Source: Pseudodonghicola flavimaris
GTDB lineage: Bacteria > Pseudomonadota > Alphaproteobacteria > Rhodobacterales > Rhodobacteraceae
Assembly: GCF_030164425.1 (NCBI RefSeq)
Contig: NZ_JASNJD010000022.1
Location: 1 to 64,000 of the forward strand
DNA length: 64,000 nt
Direction: 5' to 3'
The notes below the pieces were generated by a model that worked only from the letters and a program-made list of their open reading frames with translations, made no database searches and was not told where the DNA came from. Shown in pieces: positions 16,369 through 24,701 of this stretch; positions within the stretch are counted from its first letter, which is position 1; every line of letters starts with the position of its first letter. The translations under genes and the position numbers were made by a program.

Positions 16369-17055
16369 TCAGGCGGTGGCGCTTTCCCAGACCCGCAGGA
16401 TTTCTTCCGATGCCATCACCACCCCGGTGTGCAACGAGATGATCTTGAGCGCGGCCTGTTCCATCTCCTCATTGGTGCCGCGGACCAGGTCGGCGGCGAC
16501 GCAGACGCGGTAGCCGATGTTGGAGGCGTCAAAGGTGGCGTTCAGCACGCAGCAATCGGTCATGCCGCCGTTCAAGACCACCCGTTTCACGCCCATCGAG
16601 CGCAGCAGGAAATCCAGATCGGTGGGATAGAAGGGCGACAGCCGACGCTTGGTCTCGACAATCAGGTCGGCCTCCAGCACCTCGGTCGAAAACTCGTTCC
16701 ATTGGGTGCCTTCGATGGCGTGCTGGTCGATGCCGGGGATCTCGCCCACGGTCAGCGGGAAGAGGGTGCGCCAGGCCGCCGGATGGGCGCCTTTCAGGTC
16801 ATCCTCTCCGGTCGCGCGCAGGACGGAGCGGACATGGATCACCGGAACGCCCATCGCGCGGGCGGCGCGGTGAAATTCATTGACCGGTTCGATGATCTCG
16901 CGGCCACGCGGCGCCGGGCAGGGGCACATCGGGTCGGTGGACAGATGGCCTTCGTGCATGTCGATGGAGATGACCGCCGTATCCGGGCGGGAGACCCATT
17001 CTGAGAAGACATCATCGGGGATCTCTTTCTCGGCGCCGTAGACGAGGGCTTTCAT
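16369..17055 (-). CDS. Cysteine hydrolase, isochorismatase-like family
   Basis: 228 residues. The isochorismatase-like triad is visible: Asp in TAVISIDMHEGHL (about residue 44), Lys in IVETKRRLSPFYPTDLD, and Cys169 in GGMTDCCVLNATFDA. The family includes RutB (ureidoacrylate amidohydrolase), N-carbamoylsarcosine amidase, biuret hydrolase and nicotinamidase. With RidA downstream and an amide or nucleobase-type importer upstream, a ureido- or carbamoyl-amide hydrolase is the best guess. The start ATG 17055 has GGAAAGGA upstream. A longer in-frame start (17091) lacks a site. Confidence 0.92.
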   Translation of the reverse strand: MKALVYGAEKEIPDDVFSEWVSRPDTAVISIDMHEGHLSTDPMCPCPAPRGREIIEPVNEFHRAARAMGVPVIHVRSVLRATGEDDLKGAHPAAWRTLFPLTVGEIPGIDQHAIEGTQWNEFSTEVLEADLIVETKRRLSPFYPTDLDFLLRSMGVKRVVLNGGMTDCCVLNATFDASNIGYRVCVAADLVRGTNEEMEQAALKIISLHTGVVMASEEILRVWESATA

Positions 17056-17109
17056 CGGATGTCCTTTCCGGGGGAAGAGGGGCGGACCCATGGCCCGCCC
17101 CCGATCGCG

Positions 17110-17499
17110 TTAGACGTCGGTGCAGGCCAGCCGGATGGCATTGCCGTCCGGGTCGCGCATCACGGCCATATACCAGTGGTAATAGGTCATGAACTGCTCC
17201 TGCACCATGGTGGCGCCGAGGCCCTTGGCCTTTTCCACGATGGCGTCGAGCGCCTCCTTGCTTTCGCATTTGAAGGTGAAGGCGGTCTGGTCGCCTTCGC
17301 CGGGCTTACGCGGCTCCAGCCCCAGCATCTCGTAGGCCGCCAGCGCGCTGAAGCCCACCATGCAGTCCCCGGACATGTAGCCGCGGAACACATCGGAGCG
17401 CAGCCCCTCGTTCTCGGTCAGATCGAAACAGTCGCGGTAGAATTCCGACAGTTCGATGAAGTTTTCGGAAAACAGGCTGACCTGCATCAGAAGGTTCAT
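17110..17499 (-). CDS. VOC-family (glyoxalase/bleomycin resistance/dioxygenase superfamily) protein
   Basis: 129 residues, a single VOC unit of two beta-alpha-beta-beta-beta modules. The N-terminal module is SLFSENFIELSEFYRDCFDLTEN; the C-terminal module ends YYHWYMAVMRDPDGNAIRLACTDV, with the usual DPDGN turn. A possible metal His is in YYHWY and a Glu in the first module, but the set of ligands is not clear. AAGGAAAG precedes the start. It sits 30 bp after the 2OG dioxygenase gene and 54 bp before the cysteine hydrolase, so it probably acts on an intermediate of the same pathway (isomerase, ring-cleavage or binding). Confidence 0.88.
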   Translation of the reverse strand: MNLLMQVSLFSENFIELSEFYRDCFDLTENEGLRSDVFRGYMSGDCMVGFSALAAYEMLGLEPRKPGEGDQTAFTFKCESKEALDAIVEKAKGLGATMVQEQFMTYYHWYMAVMRDPDGNAIRLACTDV

Positions 17500-17529
17500 G
17501 GGTCTTTCCTTGATTGGCCCAGCAGCGCC

Positions 17530-18519
17530 TTACTTGGCGGCGATGCCGAAGGTTTTTTCGAATTGCGCGCGCAGGTGCTCGCCCGCGGTCATCGCCGGGT
17601 ATTTGGCGTAACCGTCGTGTTCCAGGATCGTGGGGGCGCATTCCACTTTGTAGAAATACTCCGGATCGCAGAAGGTCGGGCAGGAATAGCGGGTCTTGTC
17701 GGTCTTGTTGTTCAGCACCCGGTGGAAGTTCGCCTTGTAGCGATCATTGGTGATCACCGGCAGCATCTCGCCCAGGTTGATGATGTAGGTGCCCGGGATC
17801 GGCGGGGCGGAGATCCACTGGCCGTCGGCATTGCGCACTTCCAAACCGCCGATATCGTCTTGCAGCAGCAGCGTCAGCAGGCCCCAGTCGGTATGGGCGC
17901 CGGCGCCCAGCTGGTTTTCGGCGGCGTCCTTCGGCATCGGCGGGTATTTCAGGATGCGGCAGTAATGCAGCGGCTCGACCAGCGCCTCGTCGAAGTAATC
18001 CTCCGGCAGTTCCAGCGACAGCGCGACCAGACGGGCCAGATGCCGGCCGAGGTCCAGGACCTTCTCGACATAGGCCTCATACTGCGGGCGGAACTCGGGG
18101 AAAGCCTCGTCGGGCCACTGGTTCGGGCCGGTGCCGGGCACTTCCAGCTTGGTATAGCGGTGATCGGGGCCGGCCTCGACCGAGGACATGAAGCCTTCCT
18201 TCAGGCCGGGCGGGGAGCCTTCGTCCAGCGTCTGCGCCGCCATCGGCTCATAGCCGCGGGTGGAGTGCTGCTGGACGGAATCGAGCTTCATCTTCTCTTC
18301 CATCGGCAGGTCGAAGAATTCGGCCGCCAGCTTCAGCTGGGCGTCCATCACCTCCTGCGGGATGCCGTGGTTCTTGATGTAGAAAAACCCGGTGTCGACG
18401 CAGGCCTTGTGGATTTCCCAGGCCACGGCTTTGCGTTTTTCCAGATCGTCCGAAAAGCTGTCGGTCAGGTCGATCAGCGGGATTTCCGTCGCCGCGTGCG
18501 GGGGTTCGTAAATGATCAT
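17530..18519 (-). CDS. 2-oxoglutarate/Fe(II)-dependent dioxygenase, isopenicillin N synthase-like family
   Basis: 329 residues, with the DIOX_N segment (IPLIDLTDSFSDDLEKRKAV...CVDTGFFYIKNHGIP) and the catalytic 2OG-FeII_Oxy domain. The iron facial triad is His209 and Asp211 in GAHTDWG and His266 in FHRVLNN; Arg277-x-Ser279 (RYS) binds the 2-oxoglutarate carboxylate, so the site looks complete. Homologues hydroxylate or demethylate amino acids, nucleobases and secondary metabolites. It follows the second ABC permease gene by 42 bp and probably carries out the first oxidation of the imported compound. AAGGAAAC precedes the start. Confidence 0.93.
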   Translation of the reverse strand: MIIYEPPHAATEIPLIDLTDSFSDDLEKRKAVAWEIHKACVDTGFFYIKNHGIPQEVMDAQLKLAAEFFDLPMEEKMKLDSVQQHSTRGYEPMAAQTLDEGSPPGLKEGFMSSVEAGPDHRYTKLEVPGTGPNQWPDEAFPEFRPQYEAYVEKVLDLGRHLARLVALSLELPEDYFDEALVEPLHYCRILKYPPMPKDAAENQLGAGAHTDWGLLTLLLQDDIGGLEVRNADGQWISAPPIPGTYIINLGEMLPVITNDRYKANFHRVLNNKTDKTRYSCPTFCDPEYFYKVECAPTILEHDGYAKYPAMTAGEHLRAQFEKTFGIAAK

Positions 18520-18561
18520 CGGTGTTTCCTTCTCCGTGTTGGTGGGGCGGTGCCGGGGGGA

Positions 18562-19452
18562 TCAGCCCCGTTCCTCCCTGATATGGTGTTGGCCGAGCGC
18601 TGCGGGCTGGGACCAGCGGTCCCGGCCCCGGGCGGCGGCCCAGATCATGACGGCCAGCGTGGCCAGATAGGGGGTCATCTGCAGGAAGTAGCGCGGCACG
18701 TCGAAGCCGGCGGCGGCGATGCGCGGGATCAGCGCCTCGATACAGCCGAAGAGGATGGCGCCGAGGAGCGCCCGCCAGGGGTGCCAGCGGGCGAAGATCA
18801 CCAGAGCGATGGCGATCCAGCCGCGCCCGCCCACCACGCTGTCGACCCAGATGCGCGATACCGCGACCGTCAGATAGCCGCCGGCCAGCCCGATCAGCGC
18901 GGCGCCGATCAGGATGGCGGCAAAGCGGATGGCGGTGACATCGATCCCGGCGGCGTCCGCCGCGCCGGGGTTTTCGCCCACCGCGCGGATGGTCAGGCCG
19001 AAGCGGGTCCGGTTCAGCATCCAGACCGTCAGCGCGCAGAGCACCGGGGTGGCGTAGACGATCACATCCTGGCCCAGAAACACCGGCTCAAGCCCGCTGA
19101 TCGCCTTGTTGGTCCAGCGCTCGGCCGAGGCGATGTAACTGGTCAGCGCCTCGGCGAAGAACACCAGCGCCAGACCGGCGATCACATGGTTGATGCGAAA
19201 GCTCGCCGCCATGATGGCGAAGATCAGCCCCATGGCCATACCGGCCAGGACTGACCCGCCAAGCGCCACCAGCGGCGGCGCGCCGTGGATCATCAGCCCG
19301 ACGCCGGCCAGGGCGCCGGCCAGCATGAAGCCTTCGGCGGCCAGGTTCAGAACGCCGGCGCGTTCGGTGATGATCAGCCCCAGCGCCGCGATCGCGAAGG
19401 GCGCGGCGAAGCCGGGGATGTTGATCAGCCAGTTGAGCAAAAGGTCACTCAT
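18562..19452 (-). CDS. ABC transporter permease (BMP/nucleoside-type, BPD_transp_2)
   Basis: 296 residues with about eight to nine hydrophobic segments. The BPD_transp_2 signature is RAGVLNLAAEGFMLAGAL near the N-terminus, with RAVGENPGAADAAGIDV as the conserved cytoplasmic coupling loop and SVVGGRGWIAIALVIFARW near the C-terminus. This is the second permease of the operon; its ATG overlaps the first permease's stop by 4 bp (ATGA at 19449-19452). Relatives import nucleosides, purines or other heterocycles (YufQ, NupC-type BMP systems). The frame remains open upstream to 19878 but that part is the neighbour read out of frame. Confidence 0.93.
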   Translation of the reverse strand: MSDLLLNWLINIPGFAAPFAIAALGLIITERAGVLNLAAEGFMLAGALAGVGLMIHGAPPLVALGGSVLAGMAMGLIFAIMAASFRINHVIAGLALVFFAEALTSYIASAERWTNKAISGLEPVFLGQDVIVYATPVLCALTVWMLNRTRFGLTIRAVGENPGAADAAGIDVTAIRFAAILIGAALIGLAGGYLTVAVSRIWVDSVVGGRGWIAIALVIFARWHPWRALLGAILFGCIEALIPRIAAAGFDVPRYFLQMTPYLATLAVMIWAAARGRDRWSQPAALGQHHIREERG

Positions 19453-20567
19453 GCCGCGCTCCGCCAATGCATGCGATAGGTGAGGAAGAATTCGGAGGCC
19501 GCCACGCAGATGATGAAGACCGCCTGGATCAACTGCACCAGTGCCGAGGGCACGCCGAAGAAAACCTGCAGGCTCTGCCCCAGAAGCATCAGCACCGCCA
19601 TGAAGAAGGCGACGACGACCACCCCCAGCGGATGATTGCGGCCGAGAAAGGCGATCAGCACGCCGGAGAACAGGTAGCCCACGAAGAAATCCTGGGTCAT
19701 TCGCCCCTCGATCCCGGCAGCGATGGCAAAGCCGGTGAGCCCGCCGACCGCGCCGGACCCGAGGATCGAAGCCACCGACAGCCCCAGCACCGGCACCCCG
19801 ACGGCGCGGGCCATGGTGGCGTTCGACCGCATCAGATCGACGAGATAGCCCAGCCGCGAGAAGGAATAGGCCCACCACAGCGCCAGCGCCAGCAGCCCCG
19901 ACAGCGGCAGCGCCCAGGTCAGGTTCTGCCAGCCGAGCTGTGGCAGCTTCTCGAAGGCCTCGTATTGCTCGGTATGGGGAAAGGCGCTGACCGGGTCTTT
20001 CCAGGGGCCATAAAGCAGGTGCAGCAGCAGGTTGAAGGCCACATAGTTCAGCAGCAGCGTGGTGATCACCTCGTTGACGCCCAGTCTGATCTTCAGAAGA
20101 CCGGGGCCGGCAACCCAGATCATGCCGCCAAGCGCCGCGGCGACGGCCATCAGCAGCAGCCGCGCACTCTCCGGCCCGATGTCGTGGATCGCCACGTAGG
20201 AGGCGAAGATCGCGCCGAGGATCATCTGCCCCTCCAGCCCGATGTTCCAGAAATTGGCGCGAAAGGCGATAGCGGTGGCCAGGCCCGCCACCACCAGCGG
20301 CGCGGTCTGCGCCAGCACCGATCCCAGCGCGCGCGGGCTGGAAAAGGCGGTGGTCATGATCTCGCGGCCCAGATCGCCGGGCGGTACGCCGGCGCCGGCC
20401 AGCAGCAGCACCGACACCAGCACCGCCAGCAGCAGGCTGCCGACGTAGATGCCGATGCGCAGCCCCTCGGCGACGCTCTGGCGCGGTTCGAGAAGCGGCA
20501 CCAGCCGCAGGCGGGTCTTCGCGGCCGGGGCGGCGGGGGAAGCGGAAGTCATTTGCGTCTCAGTCAT
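19449..20567 (-). CDS. ABC transporter permease (BMP/nucleoside-type, BPD_transp_2)
   Basis: 372 residues, longer than the partner permease because of an Ala/Pro-rich cytoplasmic N-terminus. It contains about nine helices, the FRANFWNIGLEGQMILGAIF motif characteristic of the first permease in YufP-like systems, and the GVNEVITTLLLNYVAF coupling region. It overlaps the ATPase gene by 8 bp upstream and the second permease by 4 bp downstream. ATG 20552 (five codons in) is an alternative start. Confidence 0.93.
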   Translation of the reverse strand: MTETQMTSASPAAPAAKTRLRLVPLLEPRQSVAEGLRIGIYVGSLLLAVLVSVLLLAGAGVPPGDLGREIMTTAFSSPRALGSVLAQTAPLVVAGLATAIAFRANFWNIGLEGQMILGAIFASYVAIHDIGPESARLLLMAVAAALGGMIWVAGPGLLKIRLGVNEVITTLLLNYVAFNLLLHLLYGPWKDPVSAFPHTEQYEAFEKLPQLGWQNLTWALPLSGLLALALWWAYSFSRLGYLVDLMRSNATMARAVGVPVLGLSVASILGSGAVGGLTGFAIAAGIEGRMTQDFFVGYLFSGVLIAFLGRNHPLGVVVVAFFMAVLMLLGQSLQVFFGVPSALVQLIQAVFIICVAASEFFLTYRMHWRSAA

Positions 20568-22050
20568 GGGTCACCATCGCCGCGCCGATCTCGGACCGGT
20601 TGGCAGGCGCCTTGAATTCGGCCACCAGACGGCCGCCGGCCAGCACGCCGATCCGGTCCGACAGCAGCAGGATTTCGTCAAGATCCTCGCTGATCAGGAT
20701 CACCGCGGCACCACGGTCGCGGGCAGCGCGCAGTCGCTCGTGCACGGCGGCGCCGGCGCGGACATCCAGCCCGCGCGACGGGCTGTGGGCCAGAACCACC
20801 TGCGGCGCGCCCTGGAATTCGCGGGCGATCACCAGCTTCTGCGCATTGCCGCCCGACAGCAGCGCCGCCTTCTGCCCGAGGCTGCGCACCCCCTGCACAT
20901 CGAAGGTCTCAATCGCGGCGCGCGCTTCGGCCCGGGCCTTGCGGCGGTTGAACCACAGCCAGCTGCCATAGCGGCCGGCGAGTGCGCCGTTCACCGCGAA
21001 ATTATCGGCCACACCGATGCTGCCGGCCAGCCCGTGGCGATAGCGGTCGACCGGGATGCAGGCCAGCCCGTTCTGGCGCCGGTGCGCCGGGCCGGCGCCG
21101 GTGACATCGCCATGGCCGGCGATCTCGATCGACCCTCCGGTGGGCAGGCCCAGCCCCATCAGCACCTCGGCCAGCTCGTTCTGGCCGTTGCCCGACACCC
21201 CGGCGATGCCGTAGATCTCGCCGTCCTTGACCTCGAAGCTGACATCGACCAGCCCCTTGCGGCCGCCGTCGCCGGCCAGACGCACCTGGTTCAGCCGGAT
21301 CCGCGCCCCGCCGACATGGGGCGAGGGCTCGGGCTCCTCGACGATATGTTCGCCGACGATCAGCGTGGTCAGGCGGCCGGGGTCCATCTCGGCGGGCAGG
21401 GTCTCGGCGATCCTGCGGCCCTGTCGCATCACGGTGATGCGGTCGGAATGATAGAGCGCCTCATGCAGCTTGTGGGTGACCAGGATCACCGCGCTGCCGC
21501 TGTCGGCGAGGCCCCGGACCAGCGCCATCAACGCGCGTCCGTCATCCTCGCCCAGAACCGCGGTCGGCTCGTCGAGGATGATGATGCGGGCGCCGGCGAC
21601 GAGAACCTTGAGGATCTCAAGCCGTTGCTGTTCGGAGACACCGAGGGTGCCGACCCGGGCGTCGAGGTCGATCTCGAAACCCATGCGGTCGGCCAGCGCC
21701 AGCGCCTCTCGGGCGATCTCGGCCGGGGCGCGTCCGGGGTTGAAGAGAAGGATGTTTTCGAGAACCGTGAAGGCGGGTACCAGTTTGAAATGCTGGTGCA
21801 CCATGCCGATGCCCTTGGCGGCGGCGTCGCGGGCACCGGCGATGGTGACGGCGCGGCCTTCGAGCTCCACATGGCCCTCGTCGGGGGCGTAGAGCCCGCA
21901 GGCGATATTCATCAGGGTCGATTTGCCGGCGCCGTTTTCGCCCAGCAGCGCGTGAACCTCGCCCGGGGCCACGGAAAAGTCGACGCTGTCGAGGGCCTTG
22001 AAGCCCCCGAAGCTCTTTGACACGGAGCAAAGGCTCAGCGCGTTGGTCAT
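20560..22050 (-). CDS. ABC transporter ATP-binding protein with two nucleotide-binding domains (BMP type)
   Basis: 496 residues. NBD1 is canonical: Walker A LGENGAGKST near residue 36, the EQQRLEILKVL signature and Walker B RIIILDEPTAVL. NBD2 (from about residue 260) has the degenerate Walker A GVSGNGQNEL and the signature LSGGNAQKLVIAREF, with VVLAHSPSRGLDV in place of a normal Walker B. This asymmetry is normal for the sugar/nucleoside ABC family (RbsA, YufO). Start ATG 22050; the frame upstream to 22152 is the promoter-side leader. It powers uptake through the two permeases encoded next. Confidence 0.94.
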   Translation of the reverse strand: MTNALSLCSVSKSFGGFKALDSVDFSVAPGEVHALLGENGAGKSTLMNIACGLYAPDEGHVELEGRAVTIAGARDAAAKGIGMVHQHFKLVPAFTVLENILLFNPGRAPAEIAREALALADRMGFEIDLDARVGTLGVSEQQRLEILKVLVAGARIIILDEPTAVLGEDDGRALMALVRGLADSGSAVILVTHKLHEALYHSDRITVMRQGRRIAETLPAEMDPGRLTTLIVGEHIVEEPEPSPHVGGARIRLNQVRLAGDGGRKGLVDVSFEVKDGEIYGIAGVSGNGQNELAEVLMGLGLPTGGSIEIAGHGDVTGAGPAHRRQNGLACIPVDRYRHGLAGSIGVADNFAVNGALAGRYGSWLWFNRRKARAEARAAIETFDVQGVRSLGQKAALLSGGNAQKLVIAREFQGAPQVVLAHSPSRGLDVRAGAAVHERLRAARDRGAAVILISEDLDEILLLSDRIGVLAGGRLVAEFKAPANRSEIGAAMVTHD

Positions 22051-22156
22051 CTCAGGCGATCTTTCCGCTGTCGTGAGGGTCCGCGCCGGAACGCCGCGGG
22101 CCGGAGGCTGGATGGCGTGTGGCGGGCCGGCGGTGTGCTGCCGGGCCCGCATCGGG

Positions 22157-23242
22157 TTATTGGCCGGTCACACCGTCAACGAACCAGTCCATGCCCCAGA
22201 GGTCGCCGTCGCTCAGCACCTCGCCCTCGGCCACGCGCAGCGTGCCGTCGCGATCGCTCAGCGGACCTGCGAAGATCTGCTTGCCGGCGATGATGGCGTC
22301 GCGCTCGGCCATGACCTTGGCTTTCAGCTCTTCCGACACCGCGTCGCCGCAGCAGGCGATGTCACCGCCGCCCTCGGCGATCGACAGGAAGGCGCCATAG
22401 GGGGCCGGTTCGAAGGCACCGGCGGCGATCTTCTCGATCTCCGGTTTCAGGAAGCGGTCCCAGGTCCAGACCGAGGAACATTGCGTCGCGGCGCTGAATT
22501 CCGACAGGTCGCGGTGGTGGCCGGTGCCGTAGATGCCGTGTTCTGCGGCGACGATCTGCGGGGTGGGGGTGTCGACGTGCTGGCCGACCACATCGACGCC
22601 CTGTTCGATCAGCGCCTCGGTTGCGGCGCGCTCCTTGACCGGATCGCCCCAGGCGCCGGTGAAGACCACGCTCAGCTCCGCATCGGGGTTCACCTGCCGC
22701 GCGCCCATCAGATAGGCGTTGACGGTCCAGTTCACCAGGCCGAAGGGGTTGGCGGCGACGAAGCCGATCTTGTTCGATTTGGTCAGCCCGCCGGCGACCA
22801 TGCCGCAGAGATACTGGGTCTCATAGGTGCGGCCATAGACGCTCTTCAGGTTCGGCCCGTTGGTGGTGCCGGCCGGGTTGATGAAGACGGTTTCGGGATA
22901 CTGCTCGGCCAGCTCCTTGAAGGTGTCCGAATAGCCGAAGGCCGAGCCGATGATGATGTTCGAGCCGCGCTCGATGAACAGTTCGGCCGCCGGGCGGATG
23001 GCGGTCGCCGATTCCGGGATCTCCTCGGCCTGCGGGATCCGCATGTCGAGCTCGTCTTCCAGCTTCTGGCGGGCCTCGTCGATGGCTTGCGACCAGCCGC
23101 CATCGTTGCTGGGGCCGAACAGGATCACGGCGGGTTTCGGATTGCCGACGGCGGCGAATTCGGCCTGGGCCATGCCGGCCAGCTGCATGGTGGCGAAGGT
23201 GCCGACCGCTGCAAGCTTCAGGACGGAGCGAAAGATGGTCAT
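22157..23242 (-). CDS. BMP-family ABC transporter substrate-binding protein (Med/PnrA-like)
   Basis: 361 residues. A signal peptide (cleavage near GMAQA-EFAAVG) precedes the BMP domain: AVILFGPSNDGGWSQAIDEAR, SNIIIGSAFGYSDTFKELAEQYP, VYGRTYETQYLCGMVAGG and NKIGFVAANPFGLVNWTVNAYLMGAR. These match the Bmp/Med (PF02608) family, whose members bind purine nucleosides, riboflavin or other heterocyclic compounds. It is the first gene of the operon leading through the ATPase and permeases to the dioxygenase, VOC, hydrolase and RidA genes. Confidence 0.94.
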   Translation of the reverse strand: MTIFRSVLKLAAVGTFATMQLAGMAQAEFAAVGNPKPAVILFGPSNDGGWSQAIDEARQKLEDELDMRIPQAEEIPESATAIRPAAELFIERGSNIIIGSAFGYSDTFKELAEQYPETVFINPAGTTNGPNLKSVYGRTYETQYLCGMVAGGLTKSNKIGFVAANPFGLVNWTVNAYLMGARQVNPDAELSVVFTGAWGDPVKERAATEALIEQGVDVVGQHVDTPTPQIVAAEHGIYGTGHHRDLSEFSAATQCSSVWTWDRFLKPEIEKIAAGAFEPAPYGAFLSIAEGGGDIACCGDAVSEELKAKVMAERDAIIAGKQIFAGPLSDRDGTLRVAEGEVLSDGDLWGMDWFVDGVTGQ

Positions 23243-23646
23243 TGAGCTATCCCTGCGATATGTCGTTGGCGCGTGGTTGGATCACGCTGTTGGCGCCGCA
23301 TCGCGCGATGCGGAGGGGTTGACTGGATGGCCGGTCTCTCCGGACCTGGCTCTCTGACCTCAGCCAAGGGCCCTTTAGGCGTCAAACGAATAGCGGGGCG
23401 GATAGAGACGCGCTGTTAACTTTTTTTCCAGTTGGTCAAAAAATGAGCGCAGTTCGGACTTGGGTGTTTCGATTCCGGGGGAATGCGGGGCAGGGGCCGC
23501 GGGGCAAGAGAATCGGCACCGGTCCGGCCGTTTCATGGCACGGCTGCAGGGGAAATGCCATCGGGACCGCACCGCTGGGATCGGTGCGGTCCCGGCGCCC
23601 GGAAACGGGCGCGACCGGCGTCTGAGGGCGGACGCCGGACCCTGGG
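23243..23646. other. 404-bp intergenic region: BMP operon promoter side and EPS operon 3' end
   Basis: No gene is supported here. The left part (about 23360-23450) is AT-richer than its surroundings and is the likely promoter area of the BMP operon (minus strand): it includes a TTGACC on the minus strand and an A/T run, but no clear -10 partner. The right part holds three tandem hairpins (23563-23638), annotated separately. Confidence 0.6.
23563..23638 (-). terminator. Three tandem hairpins after the glycosyltransferase operon
   Basis: Stem 1: GGGACCGCACCG (23563-23574) with CGGTGCGGTCCC (23582-23593), 12 bp perfect. Stem 2: GCGCCCG-GAAA-CGGGCGC (23595-23612), a GNRA-capped 7-bp stem. Stem 3: CCGGCGTC (23615-23622) with GACGCCGG (23631-23638). 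They begin 8 bp past the stop (23647) of the last minus-strand EPS gene. No T-run follows, so they are more likely RNA-end protectors or a factor-dependent termination zone. Confidence 0.6.
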
Positions 23647-24663
23647 TCAGGCGCTGCGGACGGCCACGTCGGCCGGCCTGGCCCCAGCGGTGTTCGGGGC
23701 GAGCTGGGCCAGCAGTCCGTGCCAGCCCGCCAGCGTGTGCAGTTCCGCCGGCAGCCCGTCGGTGGCGGGCAACAGCGCGTGGTCGGCGCCGGTCAGATGC
23801 ACCAGGGCGCTGATCCAGGCCGAGATCGAACCATCGGCAACCGGGCTGAGGCCGCGCCCGGCATCGCCCAGCCCGTCGACGGCAGAGCAGAGCACCGGGC
23901 GGCGGGCGGCGCGGGCCTCCTGCGCGACCAGCCCGTAGGGCTCCCACCGCGACGGCATGGCGATGGCGTCGCAGCGGCTGAGCTCGGCGGCGGGATCGGC
24001 GGTGAAGCCGGTGAAATGGATCCGCGGATCCTCATCCGCCAGCGCCTCCAGCACCACCCGTTCAGGGCCGTCGCCGATCAGCCGCAGCCGCAGGTCTGGG
24101 TCGGGCAGGGCGCGAAAGGCGCGGATCAGCAGGTCGAAGCCCTTCTGCCGGTCGAACCGGCCGATGGCGCCGATGCTGCGCACCGGCCCGGAGGGCGCCT
24201 TCATGGCACGAAAGACCGAGAGATCGACACAGGGCGGGATCACCGTCAGCGCCCCGGCGGCGACCAGTTCACGCTGGGCCAGCCAGCCGGCCTGGGCCTG
24301 GCTCACCGCGACGACCCGGTCGAACAGCGCATAGGCGCAGCGCAGCAGGCGGCGGAACCGGCCGGGGGCGGTGACGTTGGCGGCGGCGAAACCGGCGGAA
24401 TAGCTGTGTTCGACATGGATCAGCGGCTGGCCCGAGTGGCGCGCCCGCAGCAGCATCAGCCCGGGCAGGCCGCGCCAGCTGATGGTCAGATGCGACACCA
24501 CGATATCGGCTTCGACCGGCACCGCGGTGGGGCGGTTGCGGGGCACCGGCACGATCCGATGCTCTGCCAGCTCGGCCATGTCGGGGTCGCGGGCGATGAA
24601 GTCGAGATAGCGGGTGACGCCGCCGGGATTGGTGTCGTCGATCAGATGGGCGATGCGCAGCAT
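23647..24663 (-). CDS. Glycosyltransferase family 4 (GT-B) protein
   Basis: 338 residues. The Glyco_transf_4 N-terminal domain starts MLRIAHLIDDTNPGGVTRYLDF, with the glycine-rich acceptor loop. The C-terminal Glycos_transf_1 domain has SIGAIGRFDRQKGFDLLIRAF, RLRLIGDGPE, and the nucleotide-sugar EX7E region MPSRWEPYGLVAQEARAA, with the two Glu. AAAGGAG precedes the ATG; the frame upstream to 25443 is not genuine. It is the last of a four-gene minus-strand set (flippase, GT2, GT2, GT4) and adds one sugar of the EPS repeat. Donor and acceptor are unknown. Confidence 0.92.
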   Translation of the reverse strand: MLRIAHLIDDTNPGGVTRYLDFIARDPDMAELAEHRIVPVPRNRPTAVPVEADIVVSHLTISWRGLPGLMLLRARHSGQPLIHVEHSYSAGFAAANVTAPGRFRRLLRCAYALFDRVVAVSQAQAGWLAQRELVAAGALTVIPPCVDLSVFRAMKAPSGPVRSIGAIGRFDRQKGFDLLIRAFRALPDPDLRLRLIGDGPERVVLEALADEDPRIHFTGFTADPAAELSRCDAIAMPSRWEPYGLVAQEARAARRPVLCSAVDGLGDAGRGLSPVADGSISAWISALVHLTGADHALLPATDGLPAELHTLAGWHGLLAQLAPNTAGARPADVAVRSA

Positions 24664-24701
24664 GGGAAAACTCCTTTCGGGAAACTCGGGAAACGTCGGG
24701 G

